Shown here: piece after piece, positions 6,289-13,315 of the stretch
How the letters are laid out: each line of letters starts with the position of its first letter
Position numbering within the stretch: position 1 is the stretch's first letter
Assembly (NCBI GenBank): GCA_046292345.1
Contig: JBKBRC010000041.1
Span: 1-21,314, forward strand
Reading direction: 5' to 3'
DNA length: 21,314 nt
Origin: JBKBRC01 sp046292345
GTDB taxonomy: Bacteria > Bacteroidota > Rhodothermia > Rhodothermales > Rubricoccaceae
Notes under the pieces: generated by a model
Seen by the model: only the letters and a program-made list of their open reading frames with translations
The model's database searches: none
Told to the model about the DNA's origin: nothing
Position numbers and translations under genes: made by a program

Positions 6289-7830
6289 ATGAAGATTCCC
6301 TCGCTCGTCCTGCGCCAGCTCTACACCAACGGCAGCCTCATCCCTGAGAACGGCGGCGTCCGGTTCAGCCTCAAGAACCGCCTCATGGATGCCGCGCTGA
6401 CCGGCTTGCACCACGTTGTCGTGGACGGGCAGACGATCGGGCGGGACCAGATCACGCTCTCGCTCGAGGACGGCTCCACGGTCCCGGCGGCCGACATCTC
6501 TGAAGACAACCCTGTCGCGTTCCCGCTGCGCCAGGTGGTTCACGTGCACGTGCCCGGCCCGGAGGCGAGCGAGGGCACGCACGACATCGAACTGCATTTC
6601 GCCATCGACGGGATGGGAGACCTCTCGTTCGAGGTGACCGATGCGGTCGCGGAGCCGCAGCCGGGCCTGGTGCGCATCCCGCGTCAGGATAACGACTATG
6701 CCGAGGCAGCTATCCGCGAACGGCAGCGCTTCATCGAGCAGAAGACGGGCGAGCGGCTCACGCACGTCTCGCAGTACTCGTTCGACCCGCAGATCCTGCC
6801 GGGCAACATCGAGGCGTTCGTAGGCGTGGCGCAGGTGCCCATCGGGGTGGCCGGGCCGCTGCGCGTCAACGGCGAGCACGCGCAGGGGGAGTTTCTGATT
6901 CCCCTGGCCACGACCGAGGGCACGCTCGTGGCCAGCTACAACCGTGGCATGAAGGTGCTCAACCTCTCGGGCGGCGTCACGTGCACCGTCTCCGACGACG
7001 CGATGCAGCGCGCGCCGGTCTTCGTATTCGCCTCGGCGCGCGAGGCGCGCGACTTCAAGTACTGGCTCGACGAGCATGTGGAGCCCATCCGCGCCGCCGC
7101 CGAGGCCACGACGCGCTCGGGCAAGCTGACCTACATCGACACGTACCTCTCCAACAAATTCGCCTTCTGCCGCTTCAACTTCACCACGGGCGACGCGGCC
7201 GGGCAGAACATGGTCGGACGGGCCACGTTCGCCGCGTGCTCGTGGATTCTCGAGAATAACGACACCATCCGGCGCTTCTACCTCGAGTCCAACTTCGCCA
7301 CCGACAAGAAAGCCTCGATGGTGAACATCATGAAGACGCGCGGCAAGCGCGTCACGGCCGAGTGCGTGGTCAAGGCCGACGTGCTCCGGCAGCACATGCG
7401 TGTCGAGCCGCGGGGGCTCTACTACCACTGGGGCGTCGCGGCCGGCATCGGGTCGCTGCTCTCGGGCGCCAACAACAACGGCCTGCACTCGCCCAACGGC
7501 ATCACGGCGATGTTCATCGCGACGGGCCAGGACGTGGCAAACGTCTCCGAGTCGAGCGCGGCGCTGCTCTACACCGAGCTGACGCCGGAGGAAGACCTGT
7601 ACATGTCCATCACCATCCCGAGCCTGATCGTGGCCACACACGGCGGCGGCACGGGCCTGGCGACCCAGCAGGAATGCCTGCGCATGCTCGGCTGCGCCGG
7701 ACGTGACAAGGTCAAGAAGTTCGCTGAGATCGTCGCCGGCGTGGTGCTCGCGGGCGAGATCAGCCTCGCGAGCGCGATCTCCTCCAACGACTGGGTCTCG
7801 AGCCACGAGCAGTACGGGCGCAACCGCTGA
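6289..7830 (+). CDS. Hydroxymethylglutaryl-CoA reductase with extra N-terminal domain
   Basis: The 513-residue enzyme should reduce HMG-CoA to mevalonate with NAD(P)H, the committed step of the mevalonate route to isoprenoids. The catalytic part (about 130-513) keeps all key residues. These are the catalytic Glu in PLATTEGTLVASYNRG (E210), the cofactor/substrate loop GDAAGQNM (301-308), the Lys in ATDKKAS (K340), the Asp in TGQDVA (D415) and the C-terminal His in SSHEQYGRNR (H506). No membrane segment precedes it, unlike eukaryotic class I enzymes. The first ~125 residues form a separate, beta-rich-looking region, starting KIPSLVLRQLYTNGSL, that the catalytic core does not need. No other mevalonate gene is in the window. 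The leader has no Shine-Dalgarno sequence but a strongly C/T-rich tract. Confidence 0.93.
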   Translation: MKIPSLVLRQLYTNGSLIPENGGVRFSLKNRLMDAALTGLHHVVVDGQTIGRDQITLSLEDGSTVPAADISEDNPVAFPLRQVVHVHVPGPEASEGTHDIELHFAIDGMGDLSFEVTDAVAEPQPGLVRIPRQDNDYAEAAIRERQRFIEQKTGERLTHVSQYSFDPQILPGNIEAFVGVAQVPIGVAGPLRVNGEHAQGEFLIPLATTEGTLVASYNRGMKVLNLSGGVTCTVSDDAMQRAPVFVFASAREARDFKYWLDEHVEPIRAAAEATTRSGKLTYIDTYLSNKFAFCRFNFTTGDAAGQNMVGRATFAACSWILENNDTIRRFYLESNFATDKKASMVNIMKTRGKRVTAECVVKADVLRQHMRVEPRGLYYHWGVAAGIGSLLSGANNNGLHSPNGITAMFIATGQDVANVSESSAALLYTELTPEEDLYMSITIPSLIVATHGGGTGLATQQECLRMLGCAGRDKVKKFAEIVAGVVLAGEISLASAISSNDWVSSHEQYGRNR

Positions 7831-7917
7831 GATCCGCCCGCGTACGGCCCCCCCGCATGGCGGTCCGTCTGGCGGCGGCCCGTCCGCAGCGGCGTGCCGC
7901 GCCGCCGCGCGCGCCGA

Positions 7918-7924
7918 TACCTTA
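7918..7924 (+). promoter_or_regulatory. -10-like element TACCTTA upstream of the ABC1 kinase gene
   Basis: TACCTTAG lies 36 nt before the ATG at 7961 and differs by one core base from the TAGCTTA upstream of HMGR. It is a weaker match than the TAGCTTG/TATCTTG examples. Confidence 0.35.
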
Positions 7925-7960
7925 GCCGTCTCCGCTACGGGCTACGCCCTCGGCCCCTCC

Positions 7961-10060
7961 ATGCCGCCCTCCGACGACCGCCTCCGCTCCCCCCTCCCGC
8001 CGTCTTCTGGCGGCGAGGCATACCCGGGCGCGGCCGGCCCGCTTGGCGACGGCGCTGACACCGCCCCCGACGACGCGCCCGCCCCCGCCGGCGCCGGCGA
8101 CGCCTACGTGCCTCCGCCCCCGACCGAGCGCGACCTGACGGCGCTCGACCACGAAGCGGCCGAGAAAGGCGACATGCGCCCGGCCGTCGGGCCGGAGGGC
8201 ACGCCGCCCACGGCCACGCATCACGCCGAGGCCGGCCCCGGGCCGGTGCGCGCGGCCATCGGCCGCCCGCGCAGCCGCACCTCGAGCGCCGAGACCGAGC
8301 GGGCCATCATCGCGGACCTGACGCGGCTCGCGCGCCGCCGGCACCGCACGCTCCCGGCCGCGCCGGGCGAGGACCCCGGCACGACGGCCGCCCGTGAGGC
8401 CGGCTTCGAGGTGATGACCATCGGGCCGCCGCCGAGCCTGGTACGGCGCTACTTCACGACGCTGCGCCACGTGCTCGGCCTCGTCTACGGCTCGGCTGTG
8501 GCCATCGCGCGCGACCGCGAGCAGTTCCCGCAGGTCAAGGGGCTCCCCCTGCTCGCCATCAAGATCGCGGCCTTCTTCGTCCGCCCGCTCGTGCGGCGCG
8601 ACCTCCGCGACCTGCCGCTGCAGGTGCAGCTCCGCCGCCGCCTCGAGCTGCTCGGGCCCACCTACATCAAGCTCGGCCAGGTGCTCGCCCTCCGCGAGGA
8701 CCTGCTGCCGTCTTTCATCACCGAGGAGTTCAAGAACCTCCTGGACCGCCTCCCGGTGATGCCCTTCCCGGACTACCTCGAGCGCGTCGCCAAGGGCCTC
8801 GGGCGGCCTGTCTCGGAGATGTTCTCCTGGATCGATCCCAAGCCGCTCGGCTCGGCCTCGATCGGCCAGATCCACCGCGCGCGCACGGTGGCCGGCGAGG
8901 ACGTGATCCTCAAGGTCGTCAAGCCGCACATCTACGTCGTGCTCAAGCGCGACGCGCGCCTGCTCGGCTTCTTCGGCTCGTTCCTGCAACTCTTCTTCGC
9001 CCGCTACCAGCCCAAGCGCATCCTCGACGAGTTCGCCGAATACACTCTCCGCGAGGTGGACCTCCGCCGCGAGGCCGACAACGCCGAGCAGTTCGCGCTC
9101 AACTTCGCCGACGAGCCCGGCATCCGCTTCCCCAAAATCTACCGCGAGTACAGCTCCCGGCTCGTGCTCACGATGGAGCTGTTCAAGGGCATCCGCCCGG
9201 ATACGGCCGAGAGCCGCGCGCTCCCGCTCGACGCGCGCGAGCGCGTCGTCGATCTCGGCGCCAGGGCCATCATCCGCATGCTCTATGCGGACGGGTTCTT
9301 CCACGCCGACCTCCACCCGGGCAACCTCTTCCTGCTCGACACCGAGCCTGACGAGAACGGGCAGGTCCACCCCAAGATCGGCTTCATCGACCTCGGCATG
9401 GTCGGCTACTTCGATGCCGAGCTACGGCGGACGCTGATGTACTACTACTTCTCGCTCGTGACCGGCGACGCAGACAACGCGGCACGCTACCTGACGAGCG
9501 TGGCGCATGCCCCCCCGGGTGCGGACCCCCAGGGCTTCAAGCGGGCCGTGGCCGAGATCTGCCGCCGCTTCTACCGCGCGGCGCAGCACGGCGACTTCTC
9601 GCTCGCGCAGCTGATCATGGAGTCGGTCAGCCTCGGCGGGCAATACCGGATGTACTTCCCGGTCGAGTTGGTGCTCATGACGAAGGCGCTCATCACGTTC
9701 GAGGGGGTCGGGCAGACGCTCCTGCCCGGCTTCGACGTGGCCAAGGTGAGCCAGAAGCACGTCAACAAGCTCTTCTTCAGCCAGTTCAACCCCGTCGCGC
9801 TCGCGCGCGAGAGCCTGCGCGGCGCGCCTGAGCTGGTGGACCTGCTCATCAAGAGCCCGACGCTGCTTGCCGAGGGCGTGCGCTTCGTCGAACAGCGCAT
9901 GCGCGCGCCCATGTCGAGCCCGCTCGCAGGCCTGCGCACGGCGCTGCTGAGCGGCGCGGCACTCGTCTCGGGCACCGTCGCGGCGAGCCTCGGCGGGCCA
10001 TGGTACCTGTGGCTGCCGCTGTTCTCGCTCGCGGTGCTTTTCGGGCTGCGGAAGAGCTGA
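7961..10060 (+). CDS. ABC1/AarF/UbiB family atypical protein kinase-like protein
   Basis: The 699-residue protein carries the UbiB fold. The KxGQ motif is in TYIKLGQVLALREDLLP (K237), the alanine/glycine-rich nucleotide loop is GSASIGQIH (297-305), the ATP lysine is in VILKVVKP (K318), the catalytic loop is HADLHPGN (448-455) and the metal-binding Asp is in FIDLGM (D477). The C-terminus has two predicted hydrophobic helices (about 660-695), giving a membrane anchor. Family members support ubiquinone or other isoprenoid-lipid metabolism as ATPases rather than as classical kinases. The role here could be in menaquinone or lipid homeostasis. The first ~155 residues are low-complexity Pro/Ala/Gly-rich and probably disordered, and the Met at 7961 starts before them. 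The gene converges on the patatin gene with 26 bp between stops. Confidence 0.9.
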   Translation: MPPSDDRLRSPLPPSSGGEAYPGAAGPLGDGADTAPDDAPAPAGAGDAYVPPPPTERDLTALDHEAAEKGDMRPAVGPEGTPPTATHHAEAGPGPVRAAIGRPRSRTSSAETERAIIADLTRLARRRHRTLPAAPGEDPGTTAAREAGFEVMTIGPPPSLVRRYFTTLRHVLGLVYGSAVAIARDREQFPQVKGLPLLAIKIAAFFVRPLVRRDLRDLPLQVQLRRRLELLGPTYIKLGQVLALREDLLPSFITEEFKNLLDRLPVMPFPDYLERVAKGLGRPVSEMFSWIDPKPLGSASIGQIHRARTVAGEDVILKVVKPHIYVVLKRDARLLGFFGSFLQLFFARYQPKRILDEFAEYTLREVDLRREADNAEQFALNFADEPGIRFPKIYREYSSRLVLTMELFKGIRPDTAESRALPLDARERVVDLGARAIIRMLYADGFFHADLHPGNLFLLDTEPDENGQVHPKIGFIDLGMVGYFDAELRRTLMYYYFSLVTGDADNAARYLTSVAHAPPGADPQGFKRAVAEICRRFYRAAQHGDFSLAQLIMESVSLGGQYRMYFPVELVLMTKALITFEGVGQTLLPGFDVAKVSQKHVNKLFFSQFNPVALARESLRGAPELVDLLIKSPTLLAEGVRFVEQRMRAPMSSPLAGLRTALLSGAALVSGTVAASLGGPWYLWLPLFSLAVLFGLRKS

Positions 10061-10068
10061 CCCGGGGC

Positions 10069-10082
10069 GGCGCTACCGCGCC
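10069..10082. terminator. Small hairpin between convergent genes
   Basis: GGCGC-TACC-GCGCC forms a 5-bp stem with a 4-nt loop in the 26-bp space between the ABC1 and patatin stops. It could serve both directions, but there is no T tract on either side and the stem is short. Confidence 0.25.
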
Positions 10083-10086
10083 CTGG

Positions 10087-11298
10087 TCATGACGCCACGA
10101 GCTCGCGGAGCGACTCGAGTGCGTCGCGCAGGTTGCGCGTGGCCACCGTCGAGGGCAGCGCCGAGCCAACGCCCACGCCTGCCCACACGTCCGCCTCGGG
10201 ATCCTCGATTACGTCGCGGCGGAGCGTGATGCCGTGCCGGGCCAGGACGGGCGCCAGTTCGTCGTAGCGCTCGTCGAGCTGGCGGAGCGTGGAGCGGAAC
10301 GCGTGCTCGAGCACGCTCTGCCGCGCGTCGAACGAGAACACGTTGGTGAAGAACATCGCGTAGTCGTCGCGTCGCGGCTCGATCAGCACCAGATCGGCCA
10401 TCTCGTAGCGCGTGCGGTAGGCCGCCATGCCCGTGCCCATGCGCGAGCGGATCATCGTGCGAAAGGTCTGGCTCATCACGGCCGGCATCCCCCGATCGAC
10501 GAGATACCCGCGCCGCATGTAACCCTGCTCGACGGCACGCTCCGTGTCTACGGGTACGATGGGGTTGACGCACAGCACGAGCCCAGCGCCGTGCTCGAAC
10601 GCGACCGAGGCGTGCACAGTCTTGTGCAGTACCCCGTCCACGTAGTAGCGCCCGTCGATCTCGACCGGCGGGTAAAGCCCGGGGAGCGCCGTCGAGGCCT
10701 GCACGGCGAGCGAGATCGGAACGTGGTCCCAGCCCTCGTCCCCGAAGAGCACCGGCACCCCGGCATCGAGGTCGGAAGCGACGACGAAGAGGGGGTTGCG
10801 CAGCGCGCGGAAGTCGTCCGTACGTCCGGGATGCCGGAACACAGTCTCCAGAAACGTCCGTAGCGGGTGGTTGTCGAACACCCCCACGGGGAGGGCTCGG
10901 CTGAGCCGCCCGAGCAGCGCCGCCGTCAGGCCGAGCCCGCTTTCAGTGGCGGCAGCCCCGAAGGCGTCGGCGACGAGGCGCGGGACGGAGAGCAGGCGGC
11001 GGGCGTACTCGCCCAGCGCCGGCGAGAGGAACAGCTCCGGCCGGAACGGATGCTCCCCCGGCTCCTCGTGCACGACCGAGCGCACGAGCTGCGCCGTCGT
11101 GATGCCGTTGGCGAGGCACGACCCCACGAACGCACCGGACGAGACCCCGACCATGACCGGGACGTCGTTCAGGTCCAGCCCTTCCAGCGCCAGATCGAGC
11201 GCGCGCAGCACGCCGATCTCGTAGATCGCCCCCTCCGGACCGCCGCCCGCGAGCGCGAGGCCTACGCGGCCCGTGTTGTTTCGGTCGACGATCTGCAT
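10087..11298 (-). CDS. Patatin-like phospholipase
   Basis: The 403-residue protein has the patatin Ser-Asp dyad architecture. The oxyanion-hole glycines are in LALAGGGPEGAIYEIG (14-29), the nucleophile elbow is GVSSG with S53, and the catalytic Asp is in YYVDGVLHKT (D221). The usual third position of DG(A/G) is Val here, a mild deviation. It probably hydrolyses acyl ester bonds of phospholipids or neutral lipids; there is no signal peptide, so action in the cytosol or on the inner face of the membrane is likely. The C-terminal third (about 250-403) is helical, with several Arg/Tyr-rich stretches of unknown role. I start at the ATG at 11298 and not further upstream, because the open frame before it lacks family similarity and a TATCATCG element lies 23 nt before this ATG. 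Nothing neighbouring suggests a phage or defence context. Confidence 0.88.
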   Translation of the reverse strand: MQIVDRNNTGRVGLALAGGGPEGAIYEIGVLRALDLALEGLDLNDVPVMVGVSSGAFVGSCLANGITTAQLVRSVVHEEPGEHPFRPELFLSPALGEYARRLLSVPRLVADAFGAAATESGLGLTAALLGRLSRALPVGVFDNHPLRTFLETVFRHPGRTDDFRALRNPLFVVASDLDAGVPVLFGDEGWDHVPISLAVQASTALPGLYPPVEIDGRYYVDGVLHKTVHASVAFEHGAGLVLCVNPIVPVDTERAVEQGYMRRGYLVDRGMPAVMSQTFRTMIRSRMGTGMAAYRTRYEMADLVLIEPRRDDYAMFFTNVFSFDARQSVLEHAFRSTLRQLDERYDELAPVLARHGITLRRDVIEDPEADVWAGVGVGSALPSTVATRNLRDALESLRELVAS

Positions 11299-11321
11299 GG
11301 CGGAAGCGCTTTCGAGGTGTG

Positions 11322-11329
11322 CGATGATA
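11322..11329 (-). promoter_or_regulatory. -10-like element TATCAT(CG) upstream of patatin gene
   Basis: The minus strand reads TATCATCG, 23 nt before the patatin ATG. Spacing matches the other -10-like elements in the window, with A replacing the first T of CTT. No -35 box is evident. Confidence 0.35.
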
Positions 11330-11436
11330 CGAACGCCGGAACGGGCTCGGTGGTACGCTGCGGGCCGCGTCACAGGACACACGGGGCAGCACCGCCGGGG
11401 CGGTTGTGACACGGAGGGCACGCAGCAAGGGAGCAC

Positions 11437-11508
11437 GAACCGTGCCGCGAACCGTGCCGCGAACCGTGCCGCGAACCGTGCCGCGAACCGTGCCGCGAAC
11501 CGTGCCGC
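11437..11508. repeat. 12-bp tandem array, left of gap (6 copies)
   Basis: Six identical copies of GAACCGTGCCGC, followed by a unique 48-base tail that runs to the N gap. The array starts about 138 bp upstream of the patatin start codon. Confidence 0.95.
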
Positions 11509-11556
11509 CCCTGCCTGAGCGGACGCGGCGCGACCGGACCGAGATCCAGCCGCGCC

Positions 11557-11656
11557 NNNNNNNNNNNNNNNNNNNNNNNNNNNNNNNNNNNNNNNNNNNN
11601 NNNNNNNNNNNNNNNNNNNNNNNNNNNNNNNNNNNNNNNNNNNNNNNNNNNNNNNN
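11557..11656. other. Assembly gap (100 N)
   Basis: Exactly 100 N. The flanks 11436-11556 and 11657-11777 are identical over 121 bases, the same overlap length as at the first gap, so the contigs very probably join directly. Confidence 0.97.
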
Positions 11657-11777
11657 CGAACCGTGCCGCGAACCGTGCCGCGAACCGTGCCGCGAACCGT
11701 GCCGCGAACCGTGCCGCGAACCGTGCCGCCCCTGCCTGAGCGGACGCGGCGCGACCGGACCGAGATCCAGCCGCGCC
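11657..11777. other. 121-bp duplicated flank containing the 12-bp array again
   Basis: Identical to 11436-11556, including six copies of GAACCGTGCCGC (11658-11729) and the unique tail. Best read as the same genomic segment assembled twice, once at the end of each contig. Confidence 0.85.
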
Positions 11778-11845
11778 GCGCTTTCTATGGGCCGCCTTAC
11801 GGGGCGATACGGGATGAGGCGCCCCGGGGGAAGCGTGCGCCGGAG

Positions 11846-12502
11846 TCAGGCCTGCTGGGCAGCGAGGCGCGCGACGGCGGCCTCAGCCTCCTCCTTGCCC
11901 TGCACCTTCTCGACGACCACGTCGCCGACCTTGATCTCGTACCAGCCGCCGCCAACAGACACCGCGAGCGGCGTCGCTGCCGGCGCGGCCGCGGCCGCCT
12001 TCTGCTCCTTCTTGAGCTTCTCGATGTGCTTCGTCAGGCGCTCGACGCTGGCCGTGAGCTCGCTGATCTCCTCGCGCGTCGGCACGCCGATGCGCTTCAT
12101 GACGGCCGCCACAGCCTCCTGCACGCGCTCCTCGAACTTGCCGGCCGCCTCGTTGGCGGCATACTTGGCGTCGGCCACGCGGCCCTTGACGGCCTCCTCA
12201 GCCTCATCGGCCTTGCTCGTCACCTGCGAGCGAACCTTCTTGAGACGGTCGGCGCCAAGGATGTTGACGTCCACCTTCTCGCCCTTCTTGACGAGCTTCT
12301 TGAAGAACTTGGAGCCCTCCTCCTCGGCGAGCGAGAGCGCGCCGAGACCGGCGAGGAACACCTTCTGCGCGGCTTCGCGCACGTCGCCGGCGGTCTCGGA
12401 GACCTCCTTCTGCACGTTCTCGGCCGTTGTGCGGGCGAGCGCGACTGCGTCGTCGGTCGTTTTCTTGATCTCCGTCTGGAGCTGCTTGGTCTTGGTAGCC
12501 AT
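11846..12502 (-). CDS. Phasin family protein (polyhydroxyalkanoate granule-associated)
   Basis: The 218-residue, Lys/Glu/Ala-rich protein matches granule-associated phasins of the PhaF/PhaI type. The diagnostic segment is AAQKVFLAGLGALSLAEEEG (44-63) followed by SKFFKKLVKKGE (64-75). The rest is a long amphipathic helix region with heptad-like spacing (about 85-170), suited to coating the granule and forming coiled coils. After an Ala/Pro-rich linker (168-180) there is a short C-terminal module, GGGWYEIKVGDVVVEKVQGK (184-203), that is not part of the usual phasin core. The gene lies 45 bp after the PhaR-type regulator on the same strand and is probably in its operon. No PHA synthase is in the window, so granule formation in this organism is inferred only. 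Confidence 0.85.
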   Translation of the reverse strand: MATKTKQLQTEIKKTTDDAVALARTTAENVQKEVSETAGDVREAAQKVFLAGLGALSLAEEEGSKFFKKLVKKGEKVDVNILGADRLKKVRSQVTSKADEAEEAVKGRVADAKYAANEAAGKFEERVQEAVAAVMKRIGVPTREEISELTASVERLTKHIEKLKKEQKAAAAAPAATPLAVSVGGGWYEIKVGDVVVEKVQGKEEAEAAVARLAAQQA

Positions 12503-12547
12503 CGGGGTTAGGGGTGCGTGAGCAGAGTTGGGAACAGCGGGGTCAGA

Positions 12548-13048
12548 TCACCTGCGTGGCGCGGCTGCGCCGTCGCCCGAGCCGGGATCGTCGGACTCGG
12601 GGCGGTCGCTGCCGGCCTCGAGCTGGTCGAGCGATTTCTGAAGCGACTCGAGTCGCATGCGCAGCCGCGCCACCTCGTCGCGGATCTCGGCGACCGGGTT
12701 GACGGGCCGAATGCGCTCGGCTGCGCGAGAGACGATCTCATCGACGCCCTGGCGGGCTTGCTTGAGGCCGCTCCCGACGGCCTCCTCGCCCCGCCGCAGC
12801 GTCCGCTCGCCGACCCGGATCAGGTCGTGCAGGAAGCCGGCCGAGAGCCCGGTGCTTCCGGCTCGGCCTTCCTCCGAGATGATCTGCGTCAGGACTGCGG
12901 CCGTGGCGTCGGATCCGGTGCGGTTGTCGAGCACCTGAATCTCGTCGCCCTGGCGCACGAACGCGGCGACCTCTTCCAGCGACACGTACCGGCTTTCGGC
13001 AGTGTCGTAGAGCTTGCGGCTGCCGTAGCGTTTGATGAGGCGCGTCAT
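12548..13048 (-). CDS. PhaR-type polyhydroxyalkanoate synthesis regulator
   Basis: The 166-residue protein starts with the PHB/PHA accumulation regulator DNA-binding domain: IKRYGSRKLYDTAESRYVSL (5-24), then EEVAAFVRQGDEIQVLDNRTG (25-45) and TQIISEE (54-60). In characterised systems PhaR represses phasin genes and also binds PHA granules, releasing the promoter when polymer accumulates. The second half is a different, helical region with a coiled-coil-like stretch at about 117-145 and an acidic, low-complexity tail. The frame stays open upstream to 13279, but that part encodes a short tandem repeat and shows no family similarity, so the ATG at 13048 is preferred. The phasin gene follows 45 bp downstream, consistent with autoregulated PHA-granule control. 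Confidence 0.87.
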   Translation of the reverse strand: MTRLIKRYGSRKLYDTAESRYVSLEEVAAFVRQGDEIQVLDNRTGSDATAAVLTQIISEEGRAGSTGLSAGFLHDLIRVGERTLRRGEEAVGSGLKQARQGVDEIVSRAAERIRPVNPVAEIRDEVARLRMRLESLQKSLDQLEAGSDRPESDDPGSGDGAAAPRR

Positions 13049-13056
13049 GGTGCGGG

Positions 13057-13064
13057 GAAGAATA
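13057..13064 (-). promoter_or_regulatory. Possible -10-like element TATTCTTC next to the phaR start
   Basis: The minus strand reads TATTCTTC only 8 nt before the ATG at 13048. If it is a -10 box the mRNA would be leaderless or nearly so; alternatively the true promoter is further upstream. Confidence 0.25.
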
Positions 13065-13140
13065 CAGCGCCTTTGACGCACTGCGGCATTCCAGGTTTCT
13101 GCACCGCGGCACTTCACCGCTTCTTGACTACCGCCTCGCC

Positions 13141-13194
13141 AAGAGGCTGTTTCTGAGCAAGAGGCTGTTTCTGAGCAAGAGGCTGTTTCTGAGC
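13141..13194. repeat. 18-bp tandem repeat (3 copies)
   Basis: Three identical copies of AAGAGGCTGTTTCTGAGC, notably less GC-rich than its surroundings. It lies about 93 bp upstream of the phaR start and 46 bp before the hairpin that follows the EF-G2 gene. Confidence 0.95.
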
Positions 13195-13240
13195 CCTTCA
13201 GGTCAACCCCGTCGCCAACCAGGGCCCCGTAAGCCGCTCG

Positions 13241-13267
13241 GCGGGGCGCGGTCATGCCGCGCCCCGC
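13241..13267 (-). terminator. Strong 11-bp hairpin downstream of EF-G2 gene
   Basis: GCGGGGCGCGG (13241-13251) and CCGCGCCCCGC (13257-13267) pair perfectly around a 5-nt loop. It sits 48 bp after the EF-G2 stop on the minus strand. There is no T tract on the exit side, so it would be a non-canonical terminator or an mRNA 3'-end stabiliser. Confidence 0.5.
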
Positions 13268-13315
13268 TGTACTGTTCAACCTCGTGCTCGCCGGCGCGGC
13301 TGTCAGGCGCTCGCC

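Larger units (their letters stand above)
11299..11845. other. Gene-free stretch between patatin and phasin genes
   Basis: These 547 bases hold the patatin promoter region, a 12-bp tandem array, a 100-N gap and a duplicated flank. Frames open through the array on both strands are products of the repeat (12 is a multiple of 3) and encode only four-residue repeats. After removing the N and the 121-bp duplicate, about 326 bases remain. At 11801-11825 a possible hairpin (GGGGCG pairing with CGCCCC) lies just after the phasin stop. I see no RNA gene or protein gene here. Confidence 0.7.

Noticed and set aside
10087..11436. Longer patatin-like protein starting at 11436
   Set aside because: The extra 46 residues are Cys/Pro/Arg-rich without family similarity and would extend over the -10-like element; the ATG at 11298 fits the patatin N-terminus.
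11406..11775. Repeat proteins of RTVP, EPCR or NRAA units
   Set aside because: They arise from a 12-bp tandem repeat read in three frames and continue through N; no start context or downstream domain supports them.
13049..13279. N-terminal extension of the PhaR-like protein containing SETASC repeats
   Set aside because: The family domain begins at the ATG at 13048; the upstream part is made by an 18-bp repeat and lacks similarity.
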